Shown in pieces: positions 54,501 to 62,810 of a stretch of 64,000 nucleotides of DNA. The notes under the pieces are model-generated. The model did no database searches. It was not told the origin of the DNA and saw nothing but the letters and a program-made list of their open reading frames with translations. The DNA is taken from assembly GCA_963575745.1 (NCBI GenBank), contig CAUYUJ010014595.1, positions 327,311 through 391,310 of the forward strand, in the 5' to 3' direction. The translations under genes and the position numbers were made by a program. The DNA is from Prorocentrum cordatum. Taxonomy: Eukaryota > Sar > Dinophyceae > Prorocentrales > Prorocentraceae. Numbering within the stretch: position 1 is the stretch's first letter; the number at the start of each line of letters is the position of its first letter.

Positions 54501-55643
54501 CTGTCTGACCAGGCACCACCCGCGGCTGGACCAGACATCCCACAGAACCCGGACGAGCTCTGGGCCGAGGCCCAACGGGCGATATTCGACGAACAGGAGG
54601 ACGACCCGTTCGGCTTTGGCGGGGGCCTTGACTTCCTAGGCGACGGGCCAGCCAGCGCCAACCTTGCCCCGTCGGGCACCCGCACGTCGCCCTCGACTCC
54701 GCCACTGAGAGCGGCATCGCACCCACATGACAACGCCGCTCACCTTCAAGACGCTGACGAACAGGAGGACGACCTGTTCAGCTTCGGTGGGGGATCGGAC
54801 GCTTTGGACGACGGACCAGTCAGCGAAAACCCTGCCCCGTCGGGCAACCTCTCGACGCCTACCGCGACTCCGTCCCCGAGAGCGACATCGCCCCCATACG
54901 ATGATATCGGCCACCGCCAAGACGCCGACGACGACCTGGGTGACCCCCGCGGACTGAGTGGCATAGACGACGCACCGCCGACACCCCACGCTGCCGACCA
55001 TGCCGCCCTACCGAGACGCCACCCTTCTACGCGGCCGACCTCAGAGCCCTCGCACGGCATCATGATTGGTCCCACCGCGCAAACCACTCCGCCCCCCCAC
55101 CAGCGGCAGCCCGCGGGGGCGGCTTCAGCCCCCCCGCAGGGCACTGAACCAGACAGGCCCTCGCGCCCCGTCCACGCTTCCATCGTTGCTGAGCGAGAGG
55201 ATGCGGCTCTCCCGACCTCTCGGGGCGTGGCCCTAGCGGCTCCAGCCCTGGGGTCGCGTGTTCCCCTCCAGTCACCTTTCAAGGGTGACGGACGACAGCG
55301 TACAGGGTGCCGCACTACGCTAGTCCACCATCTGGACAGGCGTACCGAGGACCTCGCCTCTGTCTCGAGGCCCTCGGCCGCTGGCACTGAGCAGCCACCC
55401 CTCACCGACCGCGAAACCGAGCTGTCCCAGGCTATGGCTGCTCTCCAGCAGAGGTGCGTTGCTCTCGCCGCGGACCTCGCCGCCGCCCAAGCTCGCCAAG
55501 GCCCTCTACTCCAGCGCCTCCACAGCGCCGGGCGAGCCTTCGCCGAGCTGCTCACGCCCTCGCCCGATGGTGCCGTGCCGTCACTCACCATCCAAGCTAT
55601 GCTGTCACCGTTCCGCGGCGCTCCACCTGGTGCCCCGCGCTAA
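48141..55643 (+). CDS. Retrotransposon ORF4 polyprotein: endonuclease, reverse transcriptase, zinc knuckle, RNase H
   Basis: The frame is open from 47976. 48141 is a GTG; the first ATGs are 49404 and, better placed, 49811 (MSSYCGQ), just before the catalytic part. The endonuclease shows ALQETRH (about 50014), FICMDANTNID (about 50460), RIDYIIAN (about 50626) and KSHVGLQ (about 50703). In the RT, GAALDRQKCFDY is motif A (about 52270), GHLQGSSWS motif B (about 52450) and TFVDDSN motif C (about 52552). The zinc knuckle is CRYC-x9-H-x4-C (about 53578). RNase H has ATDGAC, ADTLAI (Asp where Glu is usual), FVDNQAVVDGF, ASHLGD and NRQADALA (53890-54320). The tail has a 56-residue repeat (EQEDDPFGFGGG and EQEDDLFSFGGG, from 54591 and 54759) and a final heptad helix. 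It is about 1900 residues from 49811, very large for a LINE. Confidence 0.75.
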   Translation: MPTILPDTRPLSRADQQRYQQHQQRIQQRDQRDAGQPSTPRYRSPARVPTGGSTAYGGAAAYYRGPIGARPAAAGAAASSYGHAPHARVHPAVIGYPRALVQAPPRATSPVPGSTRAWGHYSGRHDGTPSNQPAVITPAASAQGAATNRGRTGRPEGWRDANVRAWQPRQHTPPPNVAAALRPAQAKPAPPERERQPLVPLVLTYTQAHHSASPRHSEGSAHHVSPRPDAVDPDQATATAEGGTSASRQPSPSPCAAPIRSPSRADSERANAQATSPRDRHTGGRVPRSRSCSRHSSRKAPGSSTSSPPRETQADGRAPEVVPRFGASVIEPGQVDLEPTPSTDHEPPLPTRVIVPIDEAPTFDPFKNKYRVKDLAAGFGGGSPLSPQSRGGAPATSAAAAAAAAPRGISPVRNAGLTAAGMDEAQRQATDRAARAVPPDAAHQDTDGAGAPPQDGPAVSRAQYMRVRCAAAAPSRRRWFAFAFVFGRTDRGVASLSLCCRLTSPPLVPYGTGVRRIFRDSFTDVYEPPLAQCRPCLAYTSGLTAASAPVKLIHRNAMSSYCGQAFYLGEGQADLHRAGRANPSSTDGDGPGRSIHLVSLNITSLSANWPTITALGVDHNAAVIALQETRHAKPTRQAIATSAANPHHGGYHASLGPDLDLARAQRRAAHGGTDHTVVGNTGASGGVAILSKDAIVDSTVDDTAPCIVALKAKKRWHEAFLPLCTQHRRRRRRNNHGPAGIYIASLYGVAGGDSTDLFRLADCAAARVGSAPYFICMDANTNIDDNPHLLHMMQHGWFNVAEGTPDHTMHTYGNIPDWDRVTKCPRTSRIDYIIANQAARSLVTDFCYLRDLPAKSHVGLQVTLDLSRLDHTARRLLAPTPYPPNDGAHEGHELQALGTLIAGRYQDRMEQADTRDDVERMFALANEASHEYHLTRLRDLPPPPPDHPKKKPPTMHGLTPMFEERPVVPRAFPTYGASTIHMNRLRKLHRQLCELRFIGQHHHLDCRAIPPYLAQRIDCTWTAARLLCHKLRPTVLLDFPEAWTPDEPAPHGEHLDGLIQNLDLELARRANRAKAERIKIWAEGVREPSGRKAAIYARAADSSPTAYLRTPTTPDDTQLHCDTNAFKPDKASTDDSDADTEAGGFSPSDGSSPDTDNDEDHTCEPPPAQVPDILPANAIVANTKDMLKLMVDTWEPILGRYRARAGHDAEAMPTWADFYDEYRQELPTPSPATPFHLTDDQLIHFIRTRSPRRAGGLDGWTTKEAKELPDDILRLFASVLRAMQRTGTIPEPLLHVPNPCLRKGRGELPTDQRLLSVLSVWMYAWEAPAYRSLTDWRKGWTHATSFGAVPKATIGDVSTSLALRIEHARALLLPLAGAALDRQKCFDYLITDICLNLALHAGCPQDIVTVRRNFYSRHKRYIRMNGAYSKELARTNGHLQGSSWSLDDIKLLMCVWTKRQHRYVPRSLSTTFVDDSNSTTHTAPELQKSLDETAKFDRFSGQRIHPGKVAGWALTDELHAAVAQLTLAERPLRVVDSFKLVGSYINAEAAPAPAALNLTATADARVRRATSRLPRIGKLPSPMLIKARHARSLAASVCTTGTDIQAPSGPVKTAYNHALKAAIRPKGNKWVEFWTLMAVCVPGHALEIDAITQREVFLCLRRQVNRDATLCGLVRDLQHHVQTLFGGGPVGRLVQSLQQLRWTWPTFGIMYDDWGCQISWLNLPQNAFLHMLRASQRRAFLRRIKPRRHDLGYLASVRQGLDLFASTWLARTKGAAKCTAWQLALLLNYLSGGDHTQQRRSRSNTSADPSPICRYCDEEEETQEHTVRDCKCWARERLPLTTLISDEQWARLPPHTRHCGLFDEDPALLDLQADLARDPLPQPIPRPPPEGDPAASAQDSYTTYLDHDTGWTWVYAATDGACTNQAIPLLARAGYGVYYGIDHRMNYSARVHGITQNAQLADTLAIVHLTACAERPVHVFVDNQAVVDGFQSIIDGHSPPQGTHVELWEKIHRCVMAKPNMFRVEKIASHLGDMGIDLGLIGPIAEEFNRQADALATTAARTHNLPDDIVEAAKTRHRQATVLHGVAVAIYERRHRTLPLPHRRAGFTAAELNKMEPNPLLSDQAPPAAGPDIPQNPDELWAEAQRAIFDEQEDDPFGFGGGLDFLGDGPASANLAPSGTRTSPSTPPLRAASHPHDNAAHLQDADEQEDDLFSFGGGSDALDDGPVSENPAPSGNLSTPTATPSPRATSPPYDDIGHRQDADDDLGDPRGLSGIDDAPPTPHAADHAALPRRHPSTRPTSEPSHGIMIGPTAQTTPPPHQRQPAGAASAPPQGTEPDRPSRPVHASIVAEREDAALPTSRGVALAAPALGSRVPLQSPFKGDGRQRTGCRTTLVHHLDRRTEDLASVSRPSAAGTEQPPLTDRETELSQAMAALQQRCVALAADLAAAQARQGPLLQRLHSAGRAFAELLTPSPDGAVPSLTIQAMLSPFRGAPPGAPR

Positions 55644-56007
55644 TCTCCTCCTTTCTGCCTGCCCGTGTGTACGCGTGGCTCCGCGTCCACGGTGTCAGGG
55701 CGTGGGGGCGGGGGGTGCCCCGTCACTGCGCGCCGCTTTGCGGCCAAGCGCCCAACTGGCGGTCTGCCAAACCGCCTAGCCACGTGTCAGCACGTCGCCT
55801 TTCTTGTTGGGGCCTCTTTCTTTACGCGGTCTGACAGGTGAGATCATCACCGTCTGTCCGCCGTCTGTAGCGTCTGTCGCACTGCGCCGGGGGAGGGGTT
55901 TTTGTTGCCCGCCCTCGTATCTAAAGGCTGCACCGCCGCAAATAGTGTTTGCGAGTTGTCGCACCGCAGTGCGCCTCGCGGACGGACCCTGGTCCGCCTA
56001 CTTGTCC

Positions 56008-56008
<1 letters not shown>
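55644..56008 (+). other. 3' region of the retrotransposon
   Basis: About 365 bases between the ORF4 stop and the right CT array, with no ORF of note and no A-rich tail. The element seems to end straight into (CT)n, as microsatellite-targeting LINEs can. Confidence 0.55.
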
Positions 56009-56106
<98 letters not shown>

Positions 56107-56180
56107 TCTCCCTCTCCCTTTCCCTCTCCCTTTCCCTCTCCCTCTCCCTCTCCCTCTCCCTCTCCCTCTCCCTCTCCCCC
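56009..56180 (+). repeat. (CT)n then (CTCTCC)n array, right flank of the retrotransposon
   Basis: About 46 pure CT units to 56102, then CCCTCT/CCCTTT hexamers to about 56180, then CTCCTCCCCAG. Same strand sense as the array at 39490-39763. Confidence 0.9.
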
Positions 56181-56344
56181 TCTCCTCCCCAGGGGCCAGG
56201 GGCACTCCCCCGTTCGCCCTTTTCCTTCCCCTCCCCCTCCCCCTTCCCCCCTCTCTATTTCCGCCGCCGATGCCTGTTCCCGCCTTCCCACCCGCGCCCT
56301 CAACATGAAGTTTTCCAGTGTGCTTGATTTGTGCGCCGCCCCAG

Positions 56345-57702
56345 GTTCGGGACGGAGTTCACTCAGACTGCCCAGAATTTGTTGATAACCCTAGACGGCA
56401 AGGATGAGCTTCCCGAGGATCTGACCGACATATTTGAGAACATGGAGCGCAGCAGGTACTTTTGCATCGTGCGCACCGAATGCGTGATCCAGCTGGTGAG
56501 AGCGGTCGCGGCGCCGCCGATGATCAGGGACCGCAAGAGCAAGCAGGACATCGTGGACAGGTGCGAGAACCTCACCGAAGTCATAGACGACGTCGCCAGC
56601 TGTGATATTGTGAAGGAGTTGGCAGGCGACGAGCAGAAGAAGTCGTTCACTCACTTCTGGTCCAGCGCCCTCAAGGTCGCCTCGGACCAGCAAGCGCTGA
56701 AGTCTTTCCTGGCGCAGGAGATCTCCACTGCGAGGGCTGGAACCGCCGCGGACATCGCCAAGTCCGTCGAAGAGGCGACGAAGGCAGCCGGCCAGGGCCA
56801 GGATCCAGCTACCACCCAGCAGACCGTCCCCAATGCGATCGATGAGCCCAAGGTGTTGAGCGATGACGCCCTGTCGAAGTTTACTAACGTGGAGGCGCGC
56901 TTCACCGAGCACGGCGCCTTGTGGGGCGAGTTGATGACGACGGCAGCGGCAGCGACAGGGTCCGAAGACCATTCGACGACGAGTGCGAGTGCTATCCCGG
57001 CGAAGCTTCGCTGCTCAATCATGGAGTGCCTGCTCTTCAAGCTGCAAAGTGTGATGGCGGAGGCTGCCATGCTCAAGCGCTTGGCGACGTCGGACGATGG
57101 CCTAGACAACTGCTACTACAACCCGAGCTTGAAGACGCCGGGGCTCTGGGCGAAAGAGCAGAAGTTCACGATTCTTAACTGCTGGGGCCCGCTCACCCTG
57201 GTACCGACGCTCGGGTGCTGGAAGGTTTGCACGTTCGACAACACCCCCATCTACGTCCGCTCACCGTTGCCGAAGTCGCCCCCCCCTGTTGTCCCACTTC
57301 CCAGCTGCTGGGTTGGTTCGAACCATCGGCATCAACAATGACACGGGGGAGCCTACCGAGCGGGCAACCATGGAGCTCAAGTTCAAGGAACACACAGTCG
57401 AGTTCGTTTACGCCGAGAGCTTGATCGCCAAAGAAGTGAAGCACAATATTAGTTTCAGCATGCCGTACCTCCAACTGACTGGACCCGAGGCCACAGCACC
57501 AGGCACGAGCACGACTCCAACCACTGGCCCGTTCGAGCTGACGCGTCCCTGGGATGATGTGAAGGAGGTATTCCTCCTCCCCGCTGGGTGCAAGAAGTAC
57601 AATGCCAAGACAGCGGAGCTCGCCAAGGCGTTCAAACCACACAAGAACGAGGGAAACGTGCTTGCAAAGGAGTGGAAGGAAGTCGCGTCGCACATCATTT
57701 GA
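56345..57702 (+). pseudogene. Unknown protein gene, frameshifted at a C8 run
   Basis: Pyrimidine-rich sequence ends GCCGCCCCAG|GTTCGGG, a plausible splice acceptor at 56344. The frame then encodes TEFTQTAQNLLITLDGKDEL, DIFENMERSRYFCIVRTECV, KSKQDIVDRCENLTEVIDDV, an Ala-rich linker and MAEAAMLKRLATSDDGLDNC. It continues through QKFTILNCWGPLTLVPTLGC to a run of eight C at 57279-57286. Beyond it coding continues in the next frame: GLVRTIGINNDTGEPTERAT, KHNISFSMPYLQL, DVKEVFLLPAGCKKYNAKTA and AKEWKEVASHII, stop at 57702. The combined product from 56345 would be about 450 residues. No family is recognised. Strand, codon style and position suggest it may be the 3' part of the gene at 37064-39290. 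Confidence 0.5.
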
Positions 57703-58590
57703 TCATTTGATGACGTCTCTGAGCTGAGATCCCTACATGCGGCACGCACGTGCGCAAGTGTATATATCAATATATATCTGGTTCGGCCTCGGCCTCAGCG
57801 GCACGCTGTGGTTTTGCTATAGGCCGCCTTAGCACATTGATGGGAAGTGTGCTCCTCCGTTCTCTCCTCCATCCTCATTCCTGTCATGCTGTCTCATGCC
57901 TAACCTGCCTGATTGCTTATTCCATCACTCCCTCACTCTTCCTCTTCCTCCCCCCGTGGCCGAGCCAGGACTTCAAGTCAAAGTAGATAGTAGATGAATA
58001 TCGCATTTTGCAGTTGTCGGCCTGAGTTTTGTGTTTTTGTGCGCAGCGGATGCCGCGTGCCTGGGGTGACCTGGGGCCCACCTGGGGCCCCGGTGCCTTG
58101 GGGCCTAGGCGGCCCAGGGGTGCAAAAGAAATCAACAGGGGAAGGGGGATTGTGGGCAGATATGTGCAAGCCCGAGCCCGAGGCCCGACCCCGCCCCGCC
58201 TTGTGGGTGGGTCGCCGTCGGCGCGGCGCGACGGGCGCCCGCGCGGCCGCGGCCGCCGCCCAGGGGCCGAGCCGACCCCACGCGCGCCGGCGAACAAGAA
58301 GAGAGATCTTGTCATGAAGGAATGGGGTCCTGGAGGAAACGAGCCCGAAACAAATTGTTTTTTTCCCGAGTCGTTTCTTGACGGCCTTGGGGCCCGTTGA
58401 GGGCCCCTCAAGTTGAGGGCCGGCGGCCTCCAGAGGGCGAAGAAAGCCAGAACGTCCAGGACCCCTTTCCCCCATGACCCTGGATGAATATGATGAGGAG
58501 GGGGGGCGGAGAGGAAGGAGGAGGATGAGAAGGGATAGAAGGAGGAAGAGGAAGGAGGAGGAGGGGGGCAAGCAAAATGGCCAGAGGTCT
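57703..58590. other. Gene-free stretch
   Basis: No gene that I can support. GC-rich sequence at 58050-58270 and purine-rich GGA sequence at 58500-58570. Confidence 0.5.
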
Positions 58591-58990
58591 CTGTGATGCT
58601 TCTTGGAGCCTCTTGGGGCATCTCTTGGGCGTCTTGGGACGTCTTGGGGGTCTCTTGTCGGTCGTGGGGTCGTGGGGGGCTTTTCGGCGTCTTGGGTGCC
58701 TCGGGGGGGCCCCTTGCCTGTTGGGGCCGCTCGGGATCCTCCTGGGGGCCTCCTGGGGGCCTCTTGGGGGCCTCTTGGGGGCCATCTTGGGGCCATATTG
58801 GGACCTCTTGGGGCCTCCTGTGCGCTTCTTGGGGCCATCTTGGAGGAGATCGATCAAACAAAGAGGGGGGGATTTACTAGCGAGCCCCCCCAGGAGGCTA
58901 GAATGGGGCCAACACTTCAGTAAAACCAATGAGTTTGGCTTCCTCGCTGAAGCCGTTTTGGGCGCTCCAGCGACTCGCAAAACCCCCCGC
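58590..58990. repeat. CTTGGGG-type minisatellite with tail homologous to 36713-36850
   Basis: CCTCTTGGGG units to 58850, then GGAGATCGATCAAACA and a diverged copy of the tail, including TTCCTCGCTGAAGCCGTTTT. Confidence 0.8.
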
Positions 58991-59116
58991 CCAGCGCCAG
59001 GTCCAGGGGGGGGGGCAGGGGGATGGGTAAACCCCTCCCCGAATGGGAAGAAGAATGGGTGGAATAGGAAGCCCCCTAAATCAACTGCGCTCAGAGGGCT
59101 GGCGGTACTCCTAAGG

Positions 59117-59748
59117 TAGTTATGTGCGCACCTATGGTTTCTAAGTGAACGTTTTATGTTTTGGCCCCCTGAGCCGTGACAGGGCTTAGAAAAGGAAAGT
59201 ATATATATGCCCCAGCAGAAACGTTGAAAATTTGGATTCGCGCGCTGGAATGTTAACAAACCTAGCTGAGGGCCTTGGCAGCCCTAAGGCTCTTAGCTAA
59301 GTTTAGGTCCAGCCCCGCGTGCGCCAAAGCCCCAGGGGGACGTAAAGCGAGTGCATCGAGTGCGTCCTAACACCCTAAATGTCATCATCATGGGGCTTCC
59401 GAGATCGATCCACTTGGGCGCCCGCGCGCCAAATGCTTTCTTTTCGCCGCGTGAAGTCGGTATATATTCCTCTGCGCGCGCCCGATTGTCAATCTGCTGA
59501 CAGCTATTTAACAGCGCGGCCGCCAGGAAAATAATGTTTTGCGCCTGTCGAAAAGCAAGTGCGTCGGTGACAAAGAATATGTATGTGGCGGAGGGATTAT
59601 TAACATTCCAGCGCGCGCGTCCAGATTTTCAACGTTTCTGTTGGGGCATATATATATATATATACATTCCTTTTCTAAGCCCTTTTCACAGCTCAGGAGG
59701 CCAAACCGTAAAAAGTTCACTTAGAAGCCATAGGTGCGCACATCACTA
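59117..59748. mobile_element. 632-bp non-autonomous element with terminal inverted repeats of about 150 bp and TA ends
   Basis: The left terminus GTTATGTGCGCACCTATGG and the right terminus, whose reverse complement is GTGATGTGCGCACCTATGG, are each bordered by TA. The inverted repeats extend inward through TTCTAAGTGAAC, AGGGCTTAGAAAAGGAA, a TATATATA run, GAAACGTTGAAAAT and GCGCTGGAATGTTAA, about 150 bases in all. The interior of 330 bases has no coding capacity. A TA border is the hallmark of Tc1/mariner-type insertion, so it may be mobilised by such a transposase elsewhere. Confidence 0.8.
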
Positions 59749-61221
59749 GCGCGGCCCCCTGTTGGGGAGAGGAACCGCCGCACCGCCTAGAATGCCTGTT
59801 CGGACGGGGCCAGGACGAGAACAAATCCGTTCTAGAGCCTTCCAGAACGAACTCAGAGCATACCAGAACGCTCCGAGGAAGGCCGCTTCGCCCGAGACAT
59901 CTTCCCGAGCCGCCAGATCTCCGAGATTCTCGCTGTTCTGCTCACCCGATGTGATCCTCGTCCTGGCTTCGTCGTAGAGGAGGAGGAGGAGGAGGAGGAG
60001 GGGGGGGGGGAGGAGGAGGAGGAGGAGGGGGAAACGCAAGCCAAATGCACTCCGTAGACAGGAAACTGAGTAGGGGGCCGCGTGCGCGGGTAGCACCCAG
60101 CCTTGAGATTTCTCAGGGCCGTGGTGCGAGCACGACTTATCTCCCAGGTGACGGGCCCAGTACAATTGGCCACCAGCATTGGTGATTGCCGCGAGGCGGA
60201 AGAGCCGCCGCAGTTCAGACATGATAGCAACGGCCCTTCCGTGACCCTGTGTGCGAGGGGCGCTGCTAAATGAGGTGGACACATTGAAACCCACAGTGTT
60301 CACAGTACTAGACAAAGTACGGCCAGCTCTAGCACTGCCAGAAGCCGTAGCCGACTTAGAGGCCACCCTGGGGGGCCTCATCCCCGGACGCCCTAGAGGG
60401 GCCGTTGCTGTGATATGGATCGGCGCGCAGCGCAGGGGGTGCTTTTGCTGTGAGCGCGGCTCGAACAACTGGCGTAGCACTTAGGCCAAGGACCCTGAGA
60501 AATAAAAATGGCAGCGGCGAGCAAGGACTGAAACCGCAGGCCCCTCGAGGCTTCTGGGGAACCCCTCTCGGGCCTCTTACATTCCTGGGGAGTGAGCTTG
60601 ATTCGCACTCCTCCTAGGACATGCTCGGATCGTCGTCTCGGGCGTCAGAGCGGGGACTATAGCAAGCAAGCCAGTCGCCGGCAAAAACCACGGAGATGAG
60701 CAAGCAAACGGCATGCATTGTATAGCATACAAGGCATACTCAGGAATGGCGGGGGTTCGACCGCGATTCGACAAAACCCACAATATATAGCCATCCTCTC
60801 AATATACTAAACGGGTGCGGGCGTCATCACAGACAAAAACTGTGCGCGCTGAAACGAATGAAACTTCTCGAAAAAAAACGCGGGGTTATGTATGGATCTT
60901 TATCCAGGTGTAAAGACAGCGATATCGGAATACGTAAATCTTGACCGGGCGTAGTATTGGCAACGATGCGGAATCCATAAATCTTGGCCGGGCGTAGTAT
61001 GGGCGGAAGAGCATTTCCGGTCCGATCGGCCAAATTGCCGTCAAACCAAGCGGGGGTCATTTTTTCTTCGGCTTCGCCGGCTTGTCCGCTAAAACGGATC
61101 CCCGCCAAACATCTCTGCCTGTGAGCTTCCACCAGCGGCCCTTGAGATCATTCATCACACTCTCCGGGAAGATCGTGAAATCGGGATTTCCGAATTGATA
61201 ATGCCGAAGCAGCCGCGAAGC
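59749..61221. other. Gene-free stretch
   Basis: A (GGA)n tract with G runs at 59978-60030 and a 40-bp direct repeat at 60929-61005 (TAAATCTTGACCGGGCGTAG and TAAATCTTGGCCGGGCGTAG). Open frames on both strands at 60040-60480 show no domain that I recognise. If the copia element at the right has an LTR or 3' UTR, it should be here, but I could not define one. Confidence 0.5.
60929..61005 (+). repeat. 40-bp tandem direct repeat
   Basis: Two units with GGAAT or GGAATC, TAAATCTTG, CCGGGCGTAGTAT and GG, separated by about 41 bases. Confidence 0.85.
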
Positions 61222-62810
61222 CTACTTCTTGCAGGTTTTGCAAGTGATGTACACACTATGCGGGTTGTGGCCGATGACCACATCATGATGAGGAATGCCA
61301 GTCCCGCGACTGAGCATGTCATTCGGCTGCACCGTCGGGGAGGATCCGCTCCACGACACAATGCTGGCTGATGAGGCTGAAACGGAACTCGATGAACTCG
61401 TCACGGAAGCCACGGTTGGTGATGCGGGAGCCGAACTTCCCTGCGACCTTGCTGATCTTGATCGTCCAGTTCCCCGTGCTGATGCTGCGGCATATGGTGA
61501 TGGCGGTGGTGGTGCGATGGCAGGCGGTGGTTCTGTCGGTACCTGCGGCGGCGGCTGCTGAATCGTAGCAGATGCTACTGAACTCGATGCCTGTGCGCTG
61601 CTGAACACGTCCGCGTGGGACATCGTGATGTCACCGTCGTGATCACGGTTTTCTGGAATGGTAGGTGGTATGTTGCGGCGTCGGCCGAGCACGCGGCCGT
61701 CCCAGCCAGGGTGCTCGCCCATGGCCTTCGCCTCGGCGGCGCTCGCCTCGTTGGCGATCGCGTTGTTCTGCTTCAGGATCGTCCAGAACGCCATGAAGAT
61801 GCCGAAACCGATAGTCATGCCGCCGAGGACCAGCGTGAACGTCATCAGGCAAATATAGAAGCTGTAGTCCGGCACAGGCTGTCCCTTGACCTTGCCGAGG
61901 CAGGTGAACAGGACTGATGCGAGCATGGCAGCGCGGGGCTGCCGGGTCCCATGGGTGTGTTTGCGAGCCCCGAAGAACGACAGCAGGACGCCCGCCTCCA
62001 TCGTCTTCGTCAAGGCGTCCGCGACCATGGCCCAGGTCGGGATCCAGCTGAGCTTGAGTGCGCTGTTGGGGTGCACGGCCTCCTTGATCATGGAGGCGAC
62101 GATGCGGAACCGCTTGTCAGTAGACTGGCCCGCATATGAAGCGATGTGCGTCACGAGACCCTTGCTGTCGCTGTAGATATCCTCAGGGCGCTCGTCGGCG
62201 AGCACGTCGATCTGCTTGAGCGCCGTCTTGGGGTTGTAGGCCTCAGTCAGCAGCTGTCGGAGCCACACGTTGGTCCCCGACCCCTCGAGGGTAGCGTAGC
62301 CCTCGGCAGCGAGGGTCGACTTCACCGACTTCTGGATTGTGCCAGAGTGCCAGGCGACGGGCAGGCACAGGTCGCACCGGCCGCCGACGACGTCACGCGG
62401 GCGATGGGCGAGCCCCATCACAATGCCCCACTGACTCTTGACGCCGTCCACGTTGGCGAACGCGGCGTCGCTAAAGCACGCGGTGATGGCCGTCTTCAGG
62501 TCGACGAGCTTGCGCTTGAGCACGGTCGCGAAGTTCGCGGTGGAGTGCACATGCGCGACTGTCTTGTTGAGCGTCTTCGCGTCGGCCACGGTAGCGACGT
62601 TGGTCCGTCGAGCTACGAAGCTCACCGGGCAGGCGATGTCCACCCGGGTCTGCGCTGCTGGCCACAACAGCTGCCCGAGCGTGTGGCGGTAGCTCGTCAC
62701 CTCGGAGGCGGTGAGCCGGTCCTCAGCACTTCGGCCCTCCTGTACTTTCAAGTCGACGTAGTCCACCTGTGCGGCAGCGGTGGCCTGGGTCACGCGGAAC
62801 TCGTCGTCGA
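61222..62810 (-). pseudogene. Ty1/copia pol: RNase H domain plus unusual C-terminal extension with a membrane segment
   Basis: The frame opens before 62793 (a GTG, not a real start) and ends at 61222. It has YRHTLGQLLWPAAQTRVDIA (the copia connection motif), CFSDAAFANVDGVKSQWG (first RNase H Asp), VAWHSGTIQKSVKSTLAAEG (Glu), IYSDSKGLVTHIAS (Asp) and WIPTWAMVADALTK (last Asp): a complete copia-type RNase H. Copia polyproteins usually end soon after the ADxLTK motif. Here about 260 more residues follow: a strongly hydrophobic stretch, FTLVLGGMTIGFGIFMAFW (about 61770-61860), likely membrane-spanning, a Pro/Ser-rich stretch and a terminal CKTCKK. The RNase H part alone looks intact; the element as a whole is broken upstream. 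Confidence 0.75.

Larger units (their letters stand above)
39766..56008 (+). mobile_element. Intact LINE-type retrotransposon of about 16 kb with four long ORFs
   Basis: The element lies exactly between two (CT)n arrays, which suggests insertion into a CT microsatellite. It has a 5' leader of about 150 bases, then ORF1 (39917-42487), ORF2 (42659-45988), ORF3 (46003-48546) and ORF4 (open from 47976, 55643 end), and a 3' region of about 365 bases. ORF4 carries endonuclease, RT, a zinc knuckle and RNase H in the order typical of LINEs. All four frames are intact over some 15.7 kb, with uniform C-ending codon use, which implies a young copy. Ordinary LINEs are 4-8 kb with one or two ORFs, so ORF2 and ORF3 are extra. 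There are no LTR-like direct repeats around it. Confidence 0.75.

Noticed and set aside
39766-56008. LTR retrotransposon
   Set aside because: No terminal direct repeats apart from simple CT arrays, no integrase or protease motifs, and an APE-type endonuclease marks a LINE.
58572-58586. GGCCATTTTGC on the minus strand as an SL relic
   Set aside because: The match breaks within the TTGGCTCAAG half, and no gene is near.
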